From: Desulfobulbaceae bacterium DB1
Lineage (GTDB): Bacteria > Desulfobacterota > Desulfobulbia > Desulfobulbales > SURF-16
Direction of reading: 5' to 3'
Assembly: GCA_001914235.1 (NCBI GenBank)
Contig: MQUF01000023.1
Coordinates: 62,001-126,000 of the forward strand
DNA length: 64,000 bases
Shown one piece after another: positions 17,117 to 26,038 of this stretch. A model generated the notes under the pieces. It was not told the DNA's origin. It made no database searches and was given only the letters and a program-made list of their open reading frames with translations. The position numbers were made by a program, and so were the translations under genes. Numbering within the stretch: position 1 is the first letter of the stretch; every line of letters begins with the position of its first letter.

Positions 17117-17660
17117 GCAGGGTTAAAGAAAAATCGAGGAACCGTTACAAAAGAACGCAACTCTTCTTTATAATTATTTCGTTCCGGCTTCAAAATTATG
17201 GCTGCGGAAAAACTAAAATTTACCCCGGAGAGCAAAAAACTCATGAGCAAACCGCTGTCCGCAACAAAAAAACGGCTCTGAGGTCTCTGCGCGCTCCATG
17301 GTGAAAAAAAGATTTTTTACGAGTTCATCAAAATTCATCAAACCCACAATTCATCCTGATGTCAATCAGGATTTCCGCCCGTCAAAACGGCGAAAAGAAA
17401 AAATACATTTCCACATGGTATTCTTTTTGCTGATTTTCAACGCAACCGGACAAAAAGAAGAATATCCTGTTTTTATTTGAAAAACGGCTCAAAATATTTG
17501 TTTCAGCCGAAAAGCTGTGCTATTGATAGAAATGAAGAATCATTTCCGACGGTTCGGCACAAACAGCCGTCCCCGTCGGTTTCGATTGCCCAACTCGATA
17601 AATTCATGTGTTGCTCCGGTTTAATTGGAAATTTTACGAATCCAACGATGGAAAGACCCC
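17117..17660. other. Gene-free AT-rich interval
   Basis: 544 bases between divergent genes. A 60-codon ORF (17298-17480) has no ribosome site or recognisable product. No riboswitch, tRNA or strong hairpin with a T run was found. Confidence 0.6.
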
Positions 17661-18482
17661 ATGAAAAAATCAGCGTCACGTCCTGACCGCAGCGGAGATA
17701 TCCGAAAATTCCGCCCATGCCGGTTCGTCGCAGCCGTCATCATTCTTTTGTGCGGCCTGTCATACACTCCGGCCTTCGCCGCCATGATGGCCAGCGCAAA
17801 ATCCACGGCAGTCTGCCAAAACATGGCCCCTTCCCTGGAATCGCATCTTGCCCGACTCGGTATCGATTTCGGCAATCCGATTTATGTCCGCATCTTTAAA
17901 CAGTCGAACGAACTGGAATTATGGGTGCAGGACGAAGACCATTACAAACTGTTTAAAACATATGAGATATGCGCTTTTTCCGGTGATCTTGGGCCGAAAC
18001 TGCGGGAAGGGGACCGACAAAGTCCGGAAGGTTTTTATTCCGTCACGGAAGACCGGCTCAATCCGTTCAGCCGCTTTCATCTTTCATTTGACATCGGTTT
18101 CCCCAATGAATACGACAAGGCCCTGGGCCGTTCCGGCAGTGCCCTGATGGTGCACGGCGACTGCGTTTCAGTCGGCTGCTTTGCCATGACCAACGGACAG
18201 ATGGAAGAAATATACACCCTGGCCGAGGCAGCGCTGAAAAACGGCCAGCGCTCTTTCAATGTCGATGTTTTCCCATTCAGAATGACGGCGGAAAATATGG
18301 CGCTTTACAAACGTTCGCCGTGGATGAAATTCTGGACAAACCTGAAAGAGGGGTATGATCTTTTTGAAAGAACATTCATCCCCCCTGTTGCCGTGGTCAA
18401 AAACAAAAGATATGTTTTTGAACAGCCGTATGGCGAAACGGCCAAAAATCACCGATCCCGCGAGCCGTTTTCAATAAATTAA
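17661..18482 (+). CDS. L,D-transpeptidase (YafK type), exported
   Basis: 273 residues from ATG 17661, preceded by GGAAAG. A hydrophobic N-terminal segment (about residues 22-41, ending AFA) acts as signal peptide. The YkuD catalytic signature HGDCVSVGCFAM contains the cysteine nucleophile, and upstream FKTYEICAFSGDLGPKLREGDRQSPEGFY is the usual YafK-type lead-in. These enzymes form or cut 3-3 peptidoglycan crosslinks or attach proteins to peptidoglycan. The tail beyond the catalytic domain (about 80 residues) is basic and unassigned. Confidence 0.9.
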   Translation: MKKSASRPDRSGDIRKFRPCRFVAAVIILLCGLSYTPAFAAMMASAKSTAVCQNMAPSLESHLARLGIDFGNPIYVRIFKQSNELELWVQDEDHYKLFKTYEICAFSGDLGPKLREGDRQSPEGFYSVTEDRLNPFSRFHLSFDIGFPNEYDKALGRSGSALMVHGDCVSVGCFAMTNGQMEEIYTLAEAALKNGQRSFNVDVFPFRMTAENMALYKRSPWMKFWTNLKEGYDLFERTFIPPVAVVKNKRYVFEQPYGETAKNHRSREPFSIN

Positions 18483-18490
18483 AAATCCGG

Positions 18491-20899
18491 TCAGAACCAG
18501 CAGCGCTCTTCACCGATCACCTTATAGAGGATTGACGGCAATTCACCGGGCAATTGATAATCTTTTTCCGGATCCTCCGCAAAAAGCGGCTGCGCCCGAC
18601 TGTCCACTTCCTTCCAGCTCATTTCCGCCTTTGCGGCGGCGACCGTTTCAAAAAGAAACCAGTTATACAGATTGTTGATCCTCGTCTTGCCGGCCCCCAG
18701 ACTGCCGAGGACATCAATTGTCCCGCAGAAGGTGCGGGTGAGATCCGCGTAGATGTTGACGCCGCCGCAGGCCCCTATGCTGAGAAAACGAATTTTGCCG
18801 GCCATGTTTTCCTTCTTGATCCGGCCGGTTTCCAGAAGTTTCTGCAGCGGGTCGAGAATATGCTCATTGAGCCAGTAGCTGTGTCCCCGGTGGGCAAACA
18901 TCTCATGCCCCTCCTTTATAAACTGTTCAAGCAGAATCTGCTGATTCTCCGGATTGCGGTAAACACTGATGCTGTGGGAAATCTCAACCGTTCCGGCATA
19001 TTTGAAAAAATCAACCACGATCTCATTGTGCTTCAGAAACGAAAACAATTTCCCCATGCCGCCGCTTTTTTTCCCGCCGACATCGCGCAGAATATCCCGC
19101 AGCGCCTCATTGGCCATGGGTGAATCGAATTCCGGCTGAAAACGAAGGCTTGGTCTGGGACGATAGCCTTTATCGAGTAAAAATCCGCAATTTGCGACAA
19201 AAGACCCGTGCCCGTCATCATCCCCGTGAAAAACCGACAAACTGCTCAACACCCCGTCTTGTCGCCATTGGTCAAAAGGCGTTTGCCGAAATTTTGCCAG
19301 ATTGACCGGCGCATGCCCCCGCAGCGCGGCAACAATTCGTTCCGTATTTTCCTGCCCAAGTATTTTCGGCTGCTCTTCCAGGAAATACTGCAGGATGGTG
19401 CGCACCTGCTTGGCAAAAATATTTTCATCCGCGGCCTTGGCCAGCATTTTATCGATGATGAAATTGCGGGCGCCGGGCAGAATTGCGGCAAGAAGCTTTT
19501 CAAAAGTGGCGGCAAAAAGCACCAGGCTGTTTTCATCCTGAAAGGCCGAAGCGGCGACCAGTTCAAGAATTTCTTCCTGTCCGGCCAGGTCGGAAGGAAA
19601 AAAGACCCCGAGTCTTCCTTTCAGGGAAAGACCTGAAACGAAATTGGCGACAAAAATATTTTCCGGATCAACACCCTGCAGAAAGGTCAGCAGCCGGCCC
19701 CCGGACAGGACCGCGATTCTCTTTTGCAGTTCCGGGATAAGGATCAAACGGAAGGAGCTGTCGTAAAGAACCGACACCCTGGTCATCAACGCATAAATGT
19801 TTGCGGTGGAGAGCTGGGTGGCCGCATACTTGCGGGAAAAGGCGGTCGCGTCCCGCAGCACGTAAATCACCGACCCCTTGTCTCTTTTTTGCAACGCCAG
19901 GGAAAAGGCCGGAAAAAATTTCACCCTGGCTCCGCCGGGCAACCGATAAAAAAGCGACGATAATTTCTCAAAAGAAGAGGAGCGGAGTTCCCCCTCGGAA
20001 ATTTCATCGCCGTTCCGGTTGCAGACCGAATGAAAATCATTGATCATACGAACGAAATGATCGGAAGCATGAAAAAAGGCCTGAAGCAGTATCTTTTTTT
20101 CAGCGGATGCAAGCTGCGAATAGGCACTGTCGCGATCAGCCGGAGTCAGGACAAAATAACCGGTGAGCCAGGCATGGGCGGCGGCAGGGGTCATGTCCGG
20201 CAGGCTGAGCAGCGCCCGGACATTGGCGATGTCATTCTCCCCGATTCCCAGGATGTCATCCATCAGCGTGAGGGCCTGCTGCGCGGTAATGCCGTCAATC
20301 TTATTGCCCGCCTCCGCCGCCCAGCAGCGCTGATCGGACATTTCGGCAAGCCGCGCAAGCCCCTGAGCAATGGATGCATCCGTCTGCCCCTCCGTCTCAA
20401 AAAAAGCCTTGGCCGCCCAACGCGCCGCATCGCGCAGGGTGCCGAGAGCGGCAAGACCGGACAGCGCCTGCTCCCGGCCTATCCCCGGGACGAGAAAAAG
20501 GCTGGTGGCGGACCAGACAGTGGTGTAGCCCAGCTCCCTGATCTCCGGCAGAACGGATAAGGCCATGGCGACCGTCACCCCATCAAGGGCGCAGAACTGC
20601 TCAAATAGCAGCAAGTGATCATAGCCCAGCGCATCTTCCTTGATATGGGGAAGCAGGCGCAATGCCTCGGCCGGGGTCATGTCCGGCAGGCCGCACAAAG
20701 CCCGGAAGACCCGCATGCTGGTGTAGTCCATATTTTCAACGATACCTTTTCCGGCATCGACCTGATCGGCGCGTATCCCCGGCAGATGGCCGAGGATCTC
20801 CATTGTCCGGTTCACCGGGCCGCCGCCCGCATGCGGCATGCCGGGGAAAATCATGCCGGAAACCGACATAACCAACAAAAAAACAAATAATTTTTTCAT
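18491..20899 (-). CDS. Large secreted protein with possible clan-CD cysteine peptidase-like C-terminus
   Basis: 802 residues with an N-terminal signal (MKKLFVFLLVMSVSG, cleavage near PHAGG). Residues about 30-260 are helical with recurring phrases (SLPDMTPAEA, LPDMTPAAA, PGIRADQ) suggesting a repeat array. The C-terminal part contains MFAHRGHSYW (His673) and, 38 residues later after a hydrophobic strand, FLSIGACGG (Cys711). This His-hydrophobic strand-Cys spacing is that of clan CD peptidases (caspase, gingipain, CHAT). Assignment as peptidase is inference; no named family is recognised. It lies convergent to the L,D-transpeptidase gene with only 8 bases between stops. Confidence 0.6.
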   Translation of the reverse strand: MKKLFVFLLVMSVSGMIFPGMPHAGGGPVNRTMEILGHLPGIRADQVDAGKGIVENMDYTSMRVFRALCGLPDMTPAEALRLLPHIKEDALGYDHLLLFEQFCALDGVTVAMALSVLPEIRELGYTTVWSATSLFLVPGIGREQALSGLAALGTLRDAARWAAKAFFETEGQTDASIAQGLARLAEMSDQRCWAAEAGNKIDGITAQQALTLMDDILGIGENDIANVRALLSLPDMTPAAAHAWLTGYFVLTPADRDSAYSQLASAEKKILLQAFFHASDHFVRMINDFHSVCNRNGDEISEGELRSSSFEKLSSLFYRLPGGARVKFFPAFSLALQKRDKGSVIYVLRDATAFSRKYAATQLSTANIYALMTRVSVLYDSSFRLILIPELQKRIAVLSGGRLLTFLQGVDPENIFVANFVSGLSLKGRLGVFFPSDLAGQEEILELVAASAFQDENSLVLFAATFEKLLAAILPGARNFIIDKMLAKAADENIFAKQVRTILQYFLEEQPKILGQENTERIVAALRGHAPVNLAKFRQTPFDQWRQDGVLSSLSVFHGDDDGHGSFVANCGFLLDKGYRPRPSLRFQPEFDSPMANEALRDILRDVGGKKSGGMGKLFSFLKHNEIVVDFFKYAGTVEISHSISVYRNPENQQILLEQFIKEGHEMFAHRGHSYWLNEHILDPLQKLLETGRIKKENMAGKIRFLSIGACGGVNIYADLTRTFCGTIDVLGSLGAGKTRINNLYNWFLFETVAAAKAEMSWKEVDSRAQPLFAEDPEKDYQLPGELPSILYKVIGEERCWF

Positions 20900-21056
20900 G
20901 ATTTCAACTTTGCAAGTGCGCCGAGGAGTGCAAAAAGACGGGTCAGGGAAGAAGAAATAATCGGCATTTTCCTAACTTTTTAGTCTGACATATTTCAGAA
21001 ATAATTCAAGCTGATTCCCTGCCGTTGAAAGAGAAAAAGGCGCCCACCCTTGCCGC

Positions 21057-21122
21057 GCGGCAATTTGCCGCATTTCTTTTTCGGCAAAAAGACTTTAAGA
21101 AGCCGACAACAGTAATTTTTTG
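21057..21122 (+). repeat. Dispersed repeat, copy A (palindromic 5' part)
   Basis: Begins with the perfect inverted repeat GCGGCAA-T-TTGCCGC (21057-21071) and continues through TTTCTTTTTCGGCAAAAA to an AATTTTTTTGC run. It aligns over about 66 bases with 27795-27860. It lies directly upstream of the PilZ gene ribosome site. Confidence 0.6.
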
Positions 21123-21141
21123 CAAAAAGGAGAGGGTGAAA

Positions 21142-21495
21142 ATGATTGAACGCAGAAAAAACCAACGATTCAAGTTGCAGAACGGTAATTTTGTCATTCA
21201 TGCAAAAAATATCGGCAAAATAGAAGATATCAGCCTCGGCGGGTTCCGCTGTTCATGCATAAATGAAGACTATGTGCCGGAACCAGGGGGAAGCATTGAA
21301 ATTCGCTGTCTGGGGCATCATGCCGCAGCGTTGAGCGACGTGAACATTCGTATCCTGCAAAGCGAACGAAGCGCCGGGGAATCCATTTTCAATGTTTTTG
21401 TACGGAAATGCCATATTGCTTTTGAAAAACTATCTGAAGAACAAAACGAAAAACTGATAAACTTTATTTCCACCAAGGCGGCAAGTCTGGCATAA
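21142..21495 (+). CDS. PilZ domain protein
   Basis: 117 residues from ATG 21142, which has AGGAGAGGG 6 bases upstream; the longer in-frame ORF reads through repeat copy A and is unlikely. The opening MIERRKNQRFKLQ provides the RxxxR c-di-GMP binding motif, and IEDISLGGFRC provides the D/NxSxxG motif, so a standalone PilZ receptor is likely. Its output partner is not evident from the neighbours. Confidence 0.82.
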   Translation: MIERRKNQRFKLQNGNFVIHAKNIGKIEDISLGGFRCSCINEDYVPEPGGSIEIRCLGHHAAALSDVNIRILQSERSAGESIFNVFVRKCHIAFEKLSEEQNEKLINFISTKAASLA

Positions 21496-21635
21496 GGCAT
21501 GCTCGCAATGAAGGAGCCCGCCCTTCTCCTTTGACCTGTCACTGCATGGGGCAACCAATCGCTTTGCCATTTTCTCCTTTCCTTCCCCACTTTTTCCAAG
21601 AAAACACGAGCCAGCAGCACCTTCATGCATGCCTC

Positions 21636-22886
21636 TCAGCACTTATCCGGCTGCGCCGGAGAAGGCAGGAACGCCGAAAGACCAACGGCAAGGAGGGCAA
21701 GAACCGCGGCAAGAAAAAAGCTGCCGGAAAAACTGCCGGTTCTTTCCGCCAGCACCCCGGCCAAATAGGGTCCGGAAATCTGGCCGAGGCCGAAAACAAA
21801 GGTGATGAAGCCGAAAACGGAAACCGCCCGCCGCGGTCCGACATAATCCCCGATCAGGGCCGCCATGATCGACGGGATGCTCCAGGCCACGATGCCGAAG
21901 CAACCAATGGAAAGATACAAGGCAAGACCGGGCAAATTAACCGCGACCATGAGATAGGCAAGGGCCTGGATGGAAAAAACCACCATCAATGCCGCCTTCC
22001 GGCTGAACCTGTCGGAAAAAACACCAAATACCGGCCCGGAAAAAAGACTCAAAAAGCCGACCCATGACCAGAAACCGCCGGCCGCGCTTTCGGAAAATCC
22101 CCGCTCCTGCACCAGCGCCGTGACAATAAAAGTCACATATATTACGTAAGTAAAGCCGAAAAGAAAATAAATAGCGGCGCAGTGATACAGGGTGCGCGAC
22201 GTGGCCGGTTTGGTTGCAAAAGATGAGCGCGGACGGCCGCCGCCCAAAACAGCATCGGCACCCACCGGCTCCAGCCCGAGATCCTGCGGTCTGTTGCGCA
22301 GCATGAGATAACAGATAAGGGAAATCAGGATGACAACGGTTCCCAGGATAAACCAGCTGAACCGCCAGCCGTCGGCGCCGCCGGTGTTTAACCAGGGCAC
22401 AAGCCGACCGGAGATGATAATGGCAAAACCGCTGCCGATGACGACAAACCCCGCGGCCCTGCCCCGTTTACGGCTGGTGAACCAAGCGGAAACAAGCCCC
22501 ATCATCGGCACATTGGACATGCCGCTCCCCATGCCGGTAAAGGTGTAAAGAACCATGATCGCCAACAGCCCGTGACTGGCGCCGATCACGATCATGGAAA
22601 GACCGGCCAGCAATAGCGCCCCGGTAATGACTTTCCGCGCCCCAAAACGCGCCGTCACCTTGCCGCAGACAAGAACGGCAACCAGATAGCCGATGAAGTT
22701 CGCCGTGCTGATGAGTCCCATCTGCGAGTAGGACAAGGACAACGACCGGCCCATGGAAGGCAGCAGCATGCCCAGGGCAAACCGGCCGAACCCAAGCCCG
22801 GCAAGGACGCAGAAAGTCCCGGCCGCCACGATGAACCAACCGTAATGCATGCTGTTTCTTTTGTTGGAGAAATCAGGCGGGTTCAT
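21636..22886 (-). CDS. MFS transporter (YbfB/YjiJ-like)
   Basis: 416 residues with 12 predicted membrane helices. Opening HYGWFIVAAGTFCVLAGLGFGRFALGMLLPSMGRSLSLSYSQMG and the RGRAAGFVVIGSG loop fit the YbfB/YjiJ branch of the major facilitator superfamily. Substrate unknown. An internal ATG at 22850 (HYGW) is a plausible alternative start. The TM2 gene lies immediately upstream on the same strand. Confidence 0.82.
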   Translation of the reverse strand: MNPPDFSNKRNSMHYGWFIVAAGTFCVLAGLGFGRFALGMLLPSMGRSLSLSYSQMGLISTANFIGYLVAVLVCGKVTARFGARKVITGALLLAGLSMIVIGASHGLLAIMVLYTFTGMGSGMSNVPMMGLVSAWFTSRKRGRAAGFVVIGSGFAIIISGRLVPWLNTGGADGWRFSWFILGTVVILISLICYLMLRNRPQDLGLEPVGADAVLGGGRPRSSFATKPATSRTLYHCAAIYFLFGFTYVIYVTFIVTALVQERGFSESAAGGFWSWVGFLSLFSGPVFGVFSDRFSRKAALMVVFSIQALAYLMVAVNLPGLALYLSIGCFGIVAWSIPSIMAALIGDYVGPRRAVSVFGFITFVFGLGQISGPYLAGVLAERTGSFSGSFFLAAVLALLAVGLSAFLPSPAQPDKC

Positions 22887-22920
22887 AAACGATGTGGAGA
22901 TGTGATGAGCAACGGATTTC

Positions 22921-23328
22921 TCAAATCGCTTCGTGGCGCAGATTGATAAAACTGATCTGGTCGTTCAGGGTCCAGAAATCATAGATATAGCCAAACCCGA
23001 ACAGTCCTCCGGTGAACAGATAGATCAGGCCGGTGAACCATTTCCCCAGATAAAGGCGGTGAATGCCGAACAAACCGAGGAAGGTGAGAAGAATCCAGGC
23101 AACCGTATAATCGATTTTTCCCTCCTTGAAGCGGAGATCCGCCTGCCGGTCCATGGCGGGAATGAGAAACAGGTCAATCAGCCAGCCGATGCCCAAAAGC
23201 CCCAGGGTGAAGAAGTAGATGGTGCCGGAAATGGGCTTCCCGTAATAAAAGCGATGGGAGCCGGTAAAACCGAATATCCACAAAATATAGCCGATGGTCT
23301 TGCTGTGGGTATCGCTTTGCAGGGTCAT
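22921..23328 (-). CDS. TM2 domain membrane protein
   Basis: 135 residues from ATG 23328, with AGAGG upstream. It contains two TM2-type modules, GFTGSHRFYYGKPISG and LGLFGIHRLYLGKWFTG, each followed by a membrane helix pair, so it looks like an internal duplication. TM2 proteins are small membrane proteins of unknown role. It is divergent from the methionine sulfoxide reductase gene. Confidence 0.85.
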   Translation of the reverse strand: MTLQSDTHSKTIGYILWIFGFTGSHRFYYGKPISGTIYFFTLGLLGIGWLIDLFLIPAMDRQADLRFKEGKIDYTVAWILLTFLGLFGIHRLYLGKWFTGLIYLFTGGLFGFGYIYDFWTLNDQISFINLRHEAI

Positions 23329-23438
23329 ACTGAGCCTCTTGGCTGAACTTTTTTCCCCAAAGGGGACTCTCACAAAATGAGACAATATCTTTTTTTTGCC
23401 GAAAACCCAAGCAGCAAAAGCTGCGGGAGGAACATTTT

Positions 23439-24476
23439 ATGCGCGGACAGTCACTTCTTTTGCCGTTTTTTCTTTTTCTTTCACTTTTTTTTACAGGTGC
23501 GCTTATGGCTGATGAACCATGGAAAGCAAATCCCATCAACAAAGAGGATCTGAAAACCCGTCTCACCCCTCTCCAGTACAAGGTCACTCAGCAGGAAGGC
23601 ACGGAGCCGCCATTCCGCAACGAATACTGGGATAACAAAAAGGAGGGTATCTATGTCGATATCGTCTCCGGCGAGCCCCTTTTCAGCTCGCGGGACAAAT
23701 TCGATTCCGGGACCGGCTGGCCGAGCTTCTCCGCCCCTCTGGAACCGGACAACATCGTCGAAAAAAAAGATTCCGGCCTCTTCATGCAACGTACCGAGGT
23801 GCGCAGCAAACACGCCGACTCCCATCTGGGCCATGTGTTTGACGACGGGCCTCCGCCCACCGGCAAACGCTATTGTCTCAACTCCGCCGCTCTCCGCTTT
23901 ATCCCGGCGGAAAATCTGCCGGGAGAAAATTATGGTCGCTACCGGAACCTTTTTGCTGATTCTTCCGTTCTCACGGAAGATGGCACAGGCCGAACCGAAA
24001 CCGCTCTGCTGGGCGCCGGCTGCTTCTGGGGAGTGGAAGAAATAATCCGCCGGATACCCGGAGTGATGACAACAACCGTGGGATACTCGGGCGGCACCAT
24101 TCCAACGCCCACCTATCAGCAGGTTTCGCGCGGAACAACGGGGCATGCCGAGGTGGTGCGGATAGAATTTGACCCGGCCAAGGTGAGCTATGAAACCATT
24201 CTTGATTATTTTTTCCGGCTGCACGACCCCACCACCGTCAACCGCCAGCATAATGATGTCGGCAGCCAGTATCGCTCGGTGATTTTTTTTCATACCGAAC
24301 AGCAGCGGCAAACGGCTGAACGTAAAAAAGAAGAGGTGAACCTTTCCGGCAAATGGCCCGATCCGGTGGTGACGGAAATATCACCCGCCGCTCCGTTTTA
24401 TCCGGCGGAGGAATACCACCAGGATTATCTGCAGAAAAACCCTTCCGGTTACAGCTGCCATTTTTTGCGCGACTGA
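23439..24476 (+). CDS. msrB/msrA: Exported bifunctional methionine sulfoxide reductase MsrB-MsrA
   Basis: 345 residues. A signal peptide (hydrophobic residues 5-22, cleavage after LMA) directs it to the periplasm. The MsrB domain (about 35-170) has [18 protein letters not shown] and catalytic C146 ([11 protein letters not shown]), and lacks the CxxC pairs of zinc-binding MsrB. The MsrA domain (about 185-345) has GAGCFWG with C195 and [10 protein letters not shown], with a C-terminal cysteine (SGYSCHF) as possible resolving residue. It repairs both sulfoxide epimers in exported proteins; the order B then A is the reverse of PilB-type fusions. GGGAGGA precedes the ATG, and a small hairpin (GCAGC-AAAA-GCTGC) precedes that. 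Confidence 0.95.
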   Translation: MRGQSLLLPFFLFLSLFFTGALMADEPWKANPINKEDLKTRLTPLQYKVTQQEGTEPPFRNEYWDNKKEGIYVDIVSGEPLFSSRDKFDSGTGWPSFSAPLEPDNIVEKKDSGLFMQRTEVRSKHADSHLGHVFDDGPPPTGKRYCLNSAALRFIPAENLPGENYGRYRNLFADSSVLTEDGTGRTETALLGAGCFWGVEEIIRRIPGVMTTTVGYSGGTIPTPTYQQVSRGTTGHAEVVRIEFDPAKVSYETILDYFFRLHDPTTVNRQHNDVGSQYRSVIFFHTEQQRQTAERKKEEVNLSGKWPDPVVTEISPAAPFYPAEEYHQDYLQKNPSGYSCHFLRD

Positions 24477-24484
24477 TTCCCATC

Positions 24485-24533
24485 ATTGCGGGAGAACGAT
24501 TCCTCCACGCGAGGAGGAGCACTCTCCCGCAAT
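24485..24533 (+). terminator. Large hairpin after msrB/msrA
   Basis: An 11-bp stem ATTGCGGGAGA/TCTCCCGCAAT encloses a second hairpin (CTCC-ACGC-GAGG type). It has only a weak T stretch, so it may be an RNA stabiliser or a weak terminator. Confidence 0.5.
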
Positions 24534-24685
24534 ACTTCTTGACACATTCTTTCCGCCATTATAAAAATAATCTCAGCCATAAAAAATCTCGCCCGATAAA
24601 AAAATGGGCGCATGAACACGATTTTTGCAACAATTCCCGAGGACAATTCCGCCCGTTTCCCTGTCCGCCCATCTCGCTTGTCTGC

Positions 24686-24714
24686 TTGACTTGCTGTTTG
24701 GCGTCAACTAAAAT
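24686..24714 (+). promoter_or_regulatory. Strong sigma-70 promoter of the vWA-OmpA lipoprotein gene
   Basis: TTGACT at 24686-24691, a 17-base spacer, and TAAAAT at 24709-24714. It predicts a leader of about 115 bases. Apart from the preceding hairpin, bases 24534-24685 show nothing. Confidence 0.75.
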
Positions 24715-24747
24715 GTAATTTCTCTCCGGTTTTGCGGATGACCCCCC

Positions 24748-24802
24748 GTAACCTGAGGAATGGAAAAAAATGACAATCGCGTTTCCAAAGGAACGAGGTT
24801 AC
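24748..24802 (+). promoter_or_regulatory. Structured 5' leader of the vWA-OmpA gene
   Basis: Two nested helices lie between promoter and start: GTAACCT (24748-24754) pairs with AGGTTAC (24796-24802), and TGGAAA (24761-24766) pairs with TTTCCA (24782-24787). The ribosome site (AAAGGAG) is outside the structure. Role unknown. Confidence 0.4.
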
Positions 24803-24833
24803 AACATTCACTTAACAGAAAAGGAGTAACAAA

Positions 24834-25943
24834 ATGAAGAAATGGGCATCACTATGGATTTTACTTCTCGCAGGTTTCCTGGCCGGCTGCGCCATGCACG
24901 CGGGCGACACTAGCTTCACCCCGGTTGATCTCTCGGCAAAGCTTGCCCAGGGCTATCAACAGAAGGTGGACAATGCCGTGATCATCCTGGACGCCTCGAC
25001 GTCCATGTATGACGTGGAGGCAGGGCAGCAGAAAGGCATTCAGGCAAAAAATGTCGTTCTGCACATGAATGAGACGATGCCGCCCTTAAACATCCAGGCC
25101 GGACTGCATGTTTTCGGCCCCACCGTGGGACCCAGTCTTGAAGACAGCAAACTCATCTACGGCATGTCCGCCTATGACAAACAGGCTCTGGCCGACGCCG
25201 TCAAGACCGTCAAGATCGGCGGGCTGACCCCGCTTGCGAAGCCGATCACCAAAAGCATCGACGACCTGAAAGACAGCCAGGGGAAAATTGCCGTCATCAT
25301 CGTCAGCGACGGAGTGGACACCAACACAAAATCTCCGGTTGAGGCTGCTCAGAACCTGAAAACAGCCTATGGCGACAGGATCTGCATCTACACAATCCTT
25401 ATCGGCAGCAGCCCGGCTGGAAAGAAAACCATGGAAGATATTGCCGCGGCGGGAAATTGCGGCTTTGCCACCACCGCAGCCGCTGTTGCAACCGGGGAAG
25501 GCATGGCTGATTTTGTCGAAAAAGTTTTCCTCGAGAAAAAAGAAATGCCTGTTGCGCCACGAGCTGTTGCTCCGCCGGTGCTGGAAAAAACCGTCACCAT
25601 GGATCTGAAGGTCCTTTTTGATTTCGACAAGGCAACCATTCGTCCGTCAGCCCAAGACCGCCTGGCTGAGTTTGCCGCCTTCATGAGCAAATACCCCAAC
25701 ACCAGCGCCGTGCTGGAAGGCCATACCGACAACTACGGCTCCGAGACATACAACAACCGCCTTTCCCTGCAAAGAGCGGAAAGCGTCAAAAAATACATGG
25801 TGGAAAAATTCAACATTAACCCTGCCCGCCTTTCCACCCAGGGATATGGTTTTTCACGACCGATAGCAAGCAACAAAACCGATCAGGGACGCCAGGAAAA
25901 TCGCCGGGTTGTCGCGGTTATTTCGGCCACGGCACAATACTGA
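24834..25943 (+). CDS. Outer-membrane lipoprotein with vWA and OmpA domains
   Basis: 369 residues. Lipobox LAGC near residue 19 predicts a lipoprotein. A von Willebrand A domain follows (VIILDASTSMYDVEAG supplies the DxSxS MIDAS motif; VIIVSDGVDTN is the later strand). The C-terminal ~110 residues are an OmpA/peptidoglycan-binding domain (DFDKATIRPSAQDRL, GHTDNYGSETYN, NRRVVAVI). It probably tethers the outer membrane to peptidoglycan and presents a metal-dependent adhesion domain. Promoter, leader and terminator suggest a single-gene, highly expressed unit. Confidence 0.93.
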   Translation: MKKWASLWILLLAGFLAGCAMHAGDTSFTPVDLSAKLAQGYQQKVDNAVIILDASTSMYDVEAGQQKGIQAKNVVLHMNETMPPLNIQAGLHVFGPTVGPSLEDSKLIYGMSAYDKQALADAVKTVKIGGLTPLAKPITKSIDDLKDSQGKIAVIIVSDGVDTNTKSPVEAAQNLKTAYGDRICIYTILIGSSPAGKKTMEDIAAAGNCGFATTAAAVATGEGMADFVEKVFLEKKEMPVAPRAVAPPVLEKTVTMDLKVLFDFDKATIRPSAQDRLAEFAAFMSKYPNTSAVLEGHTDNYGSETYNNRLSLQRAESVKKYMVEKFNINPARLSTQGYGFSRPIASNKTDQGRQENRRVVAVISATAQY

Positions 25944-25976
25944 TACATTTTTTCGTATCCCTGACCTGAAACAAAA

Positions 25977-26013
25977 AAACCTGACGGGCCACCCGGCCTG
26001 TCAGGTTTTTTTT
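25977..26013 (+). terminator. Terminator after the vWA-OmpA gene
   Basis: Stem AACCTGAC/GTCAGGTT with an inner GGCC/GGCC helix is followed by eight T residues. Confidence 0.9.
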
Positions 26014-26038
26014 GTGAATTTATCAACACCGCCGGCTG

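Noticed and set aside
17298-17480. 60-codon ORF MVKKRFFTSSSK
   Set aside because: No ribosome site, biased composition and no similarity to any known small protein type.
21057-21071. Sigma-54 promoter at the palindrome of repeat copy A
   Set aside because: The GG to GC spacing is 9 rather than 10 bases and the TTGC context is missing.
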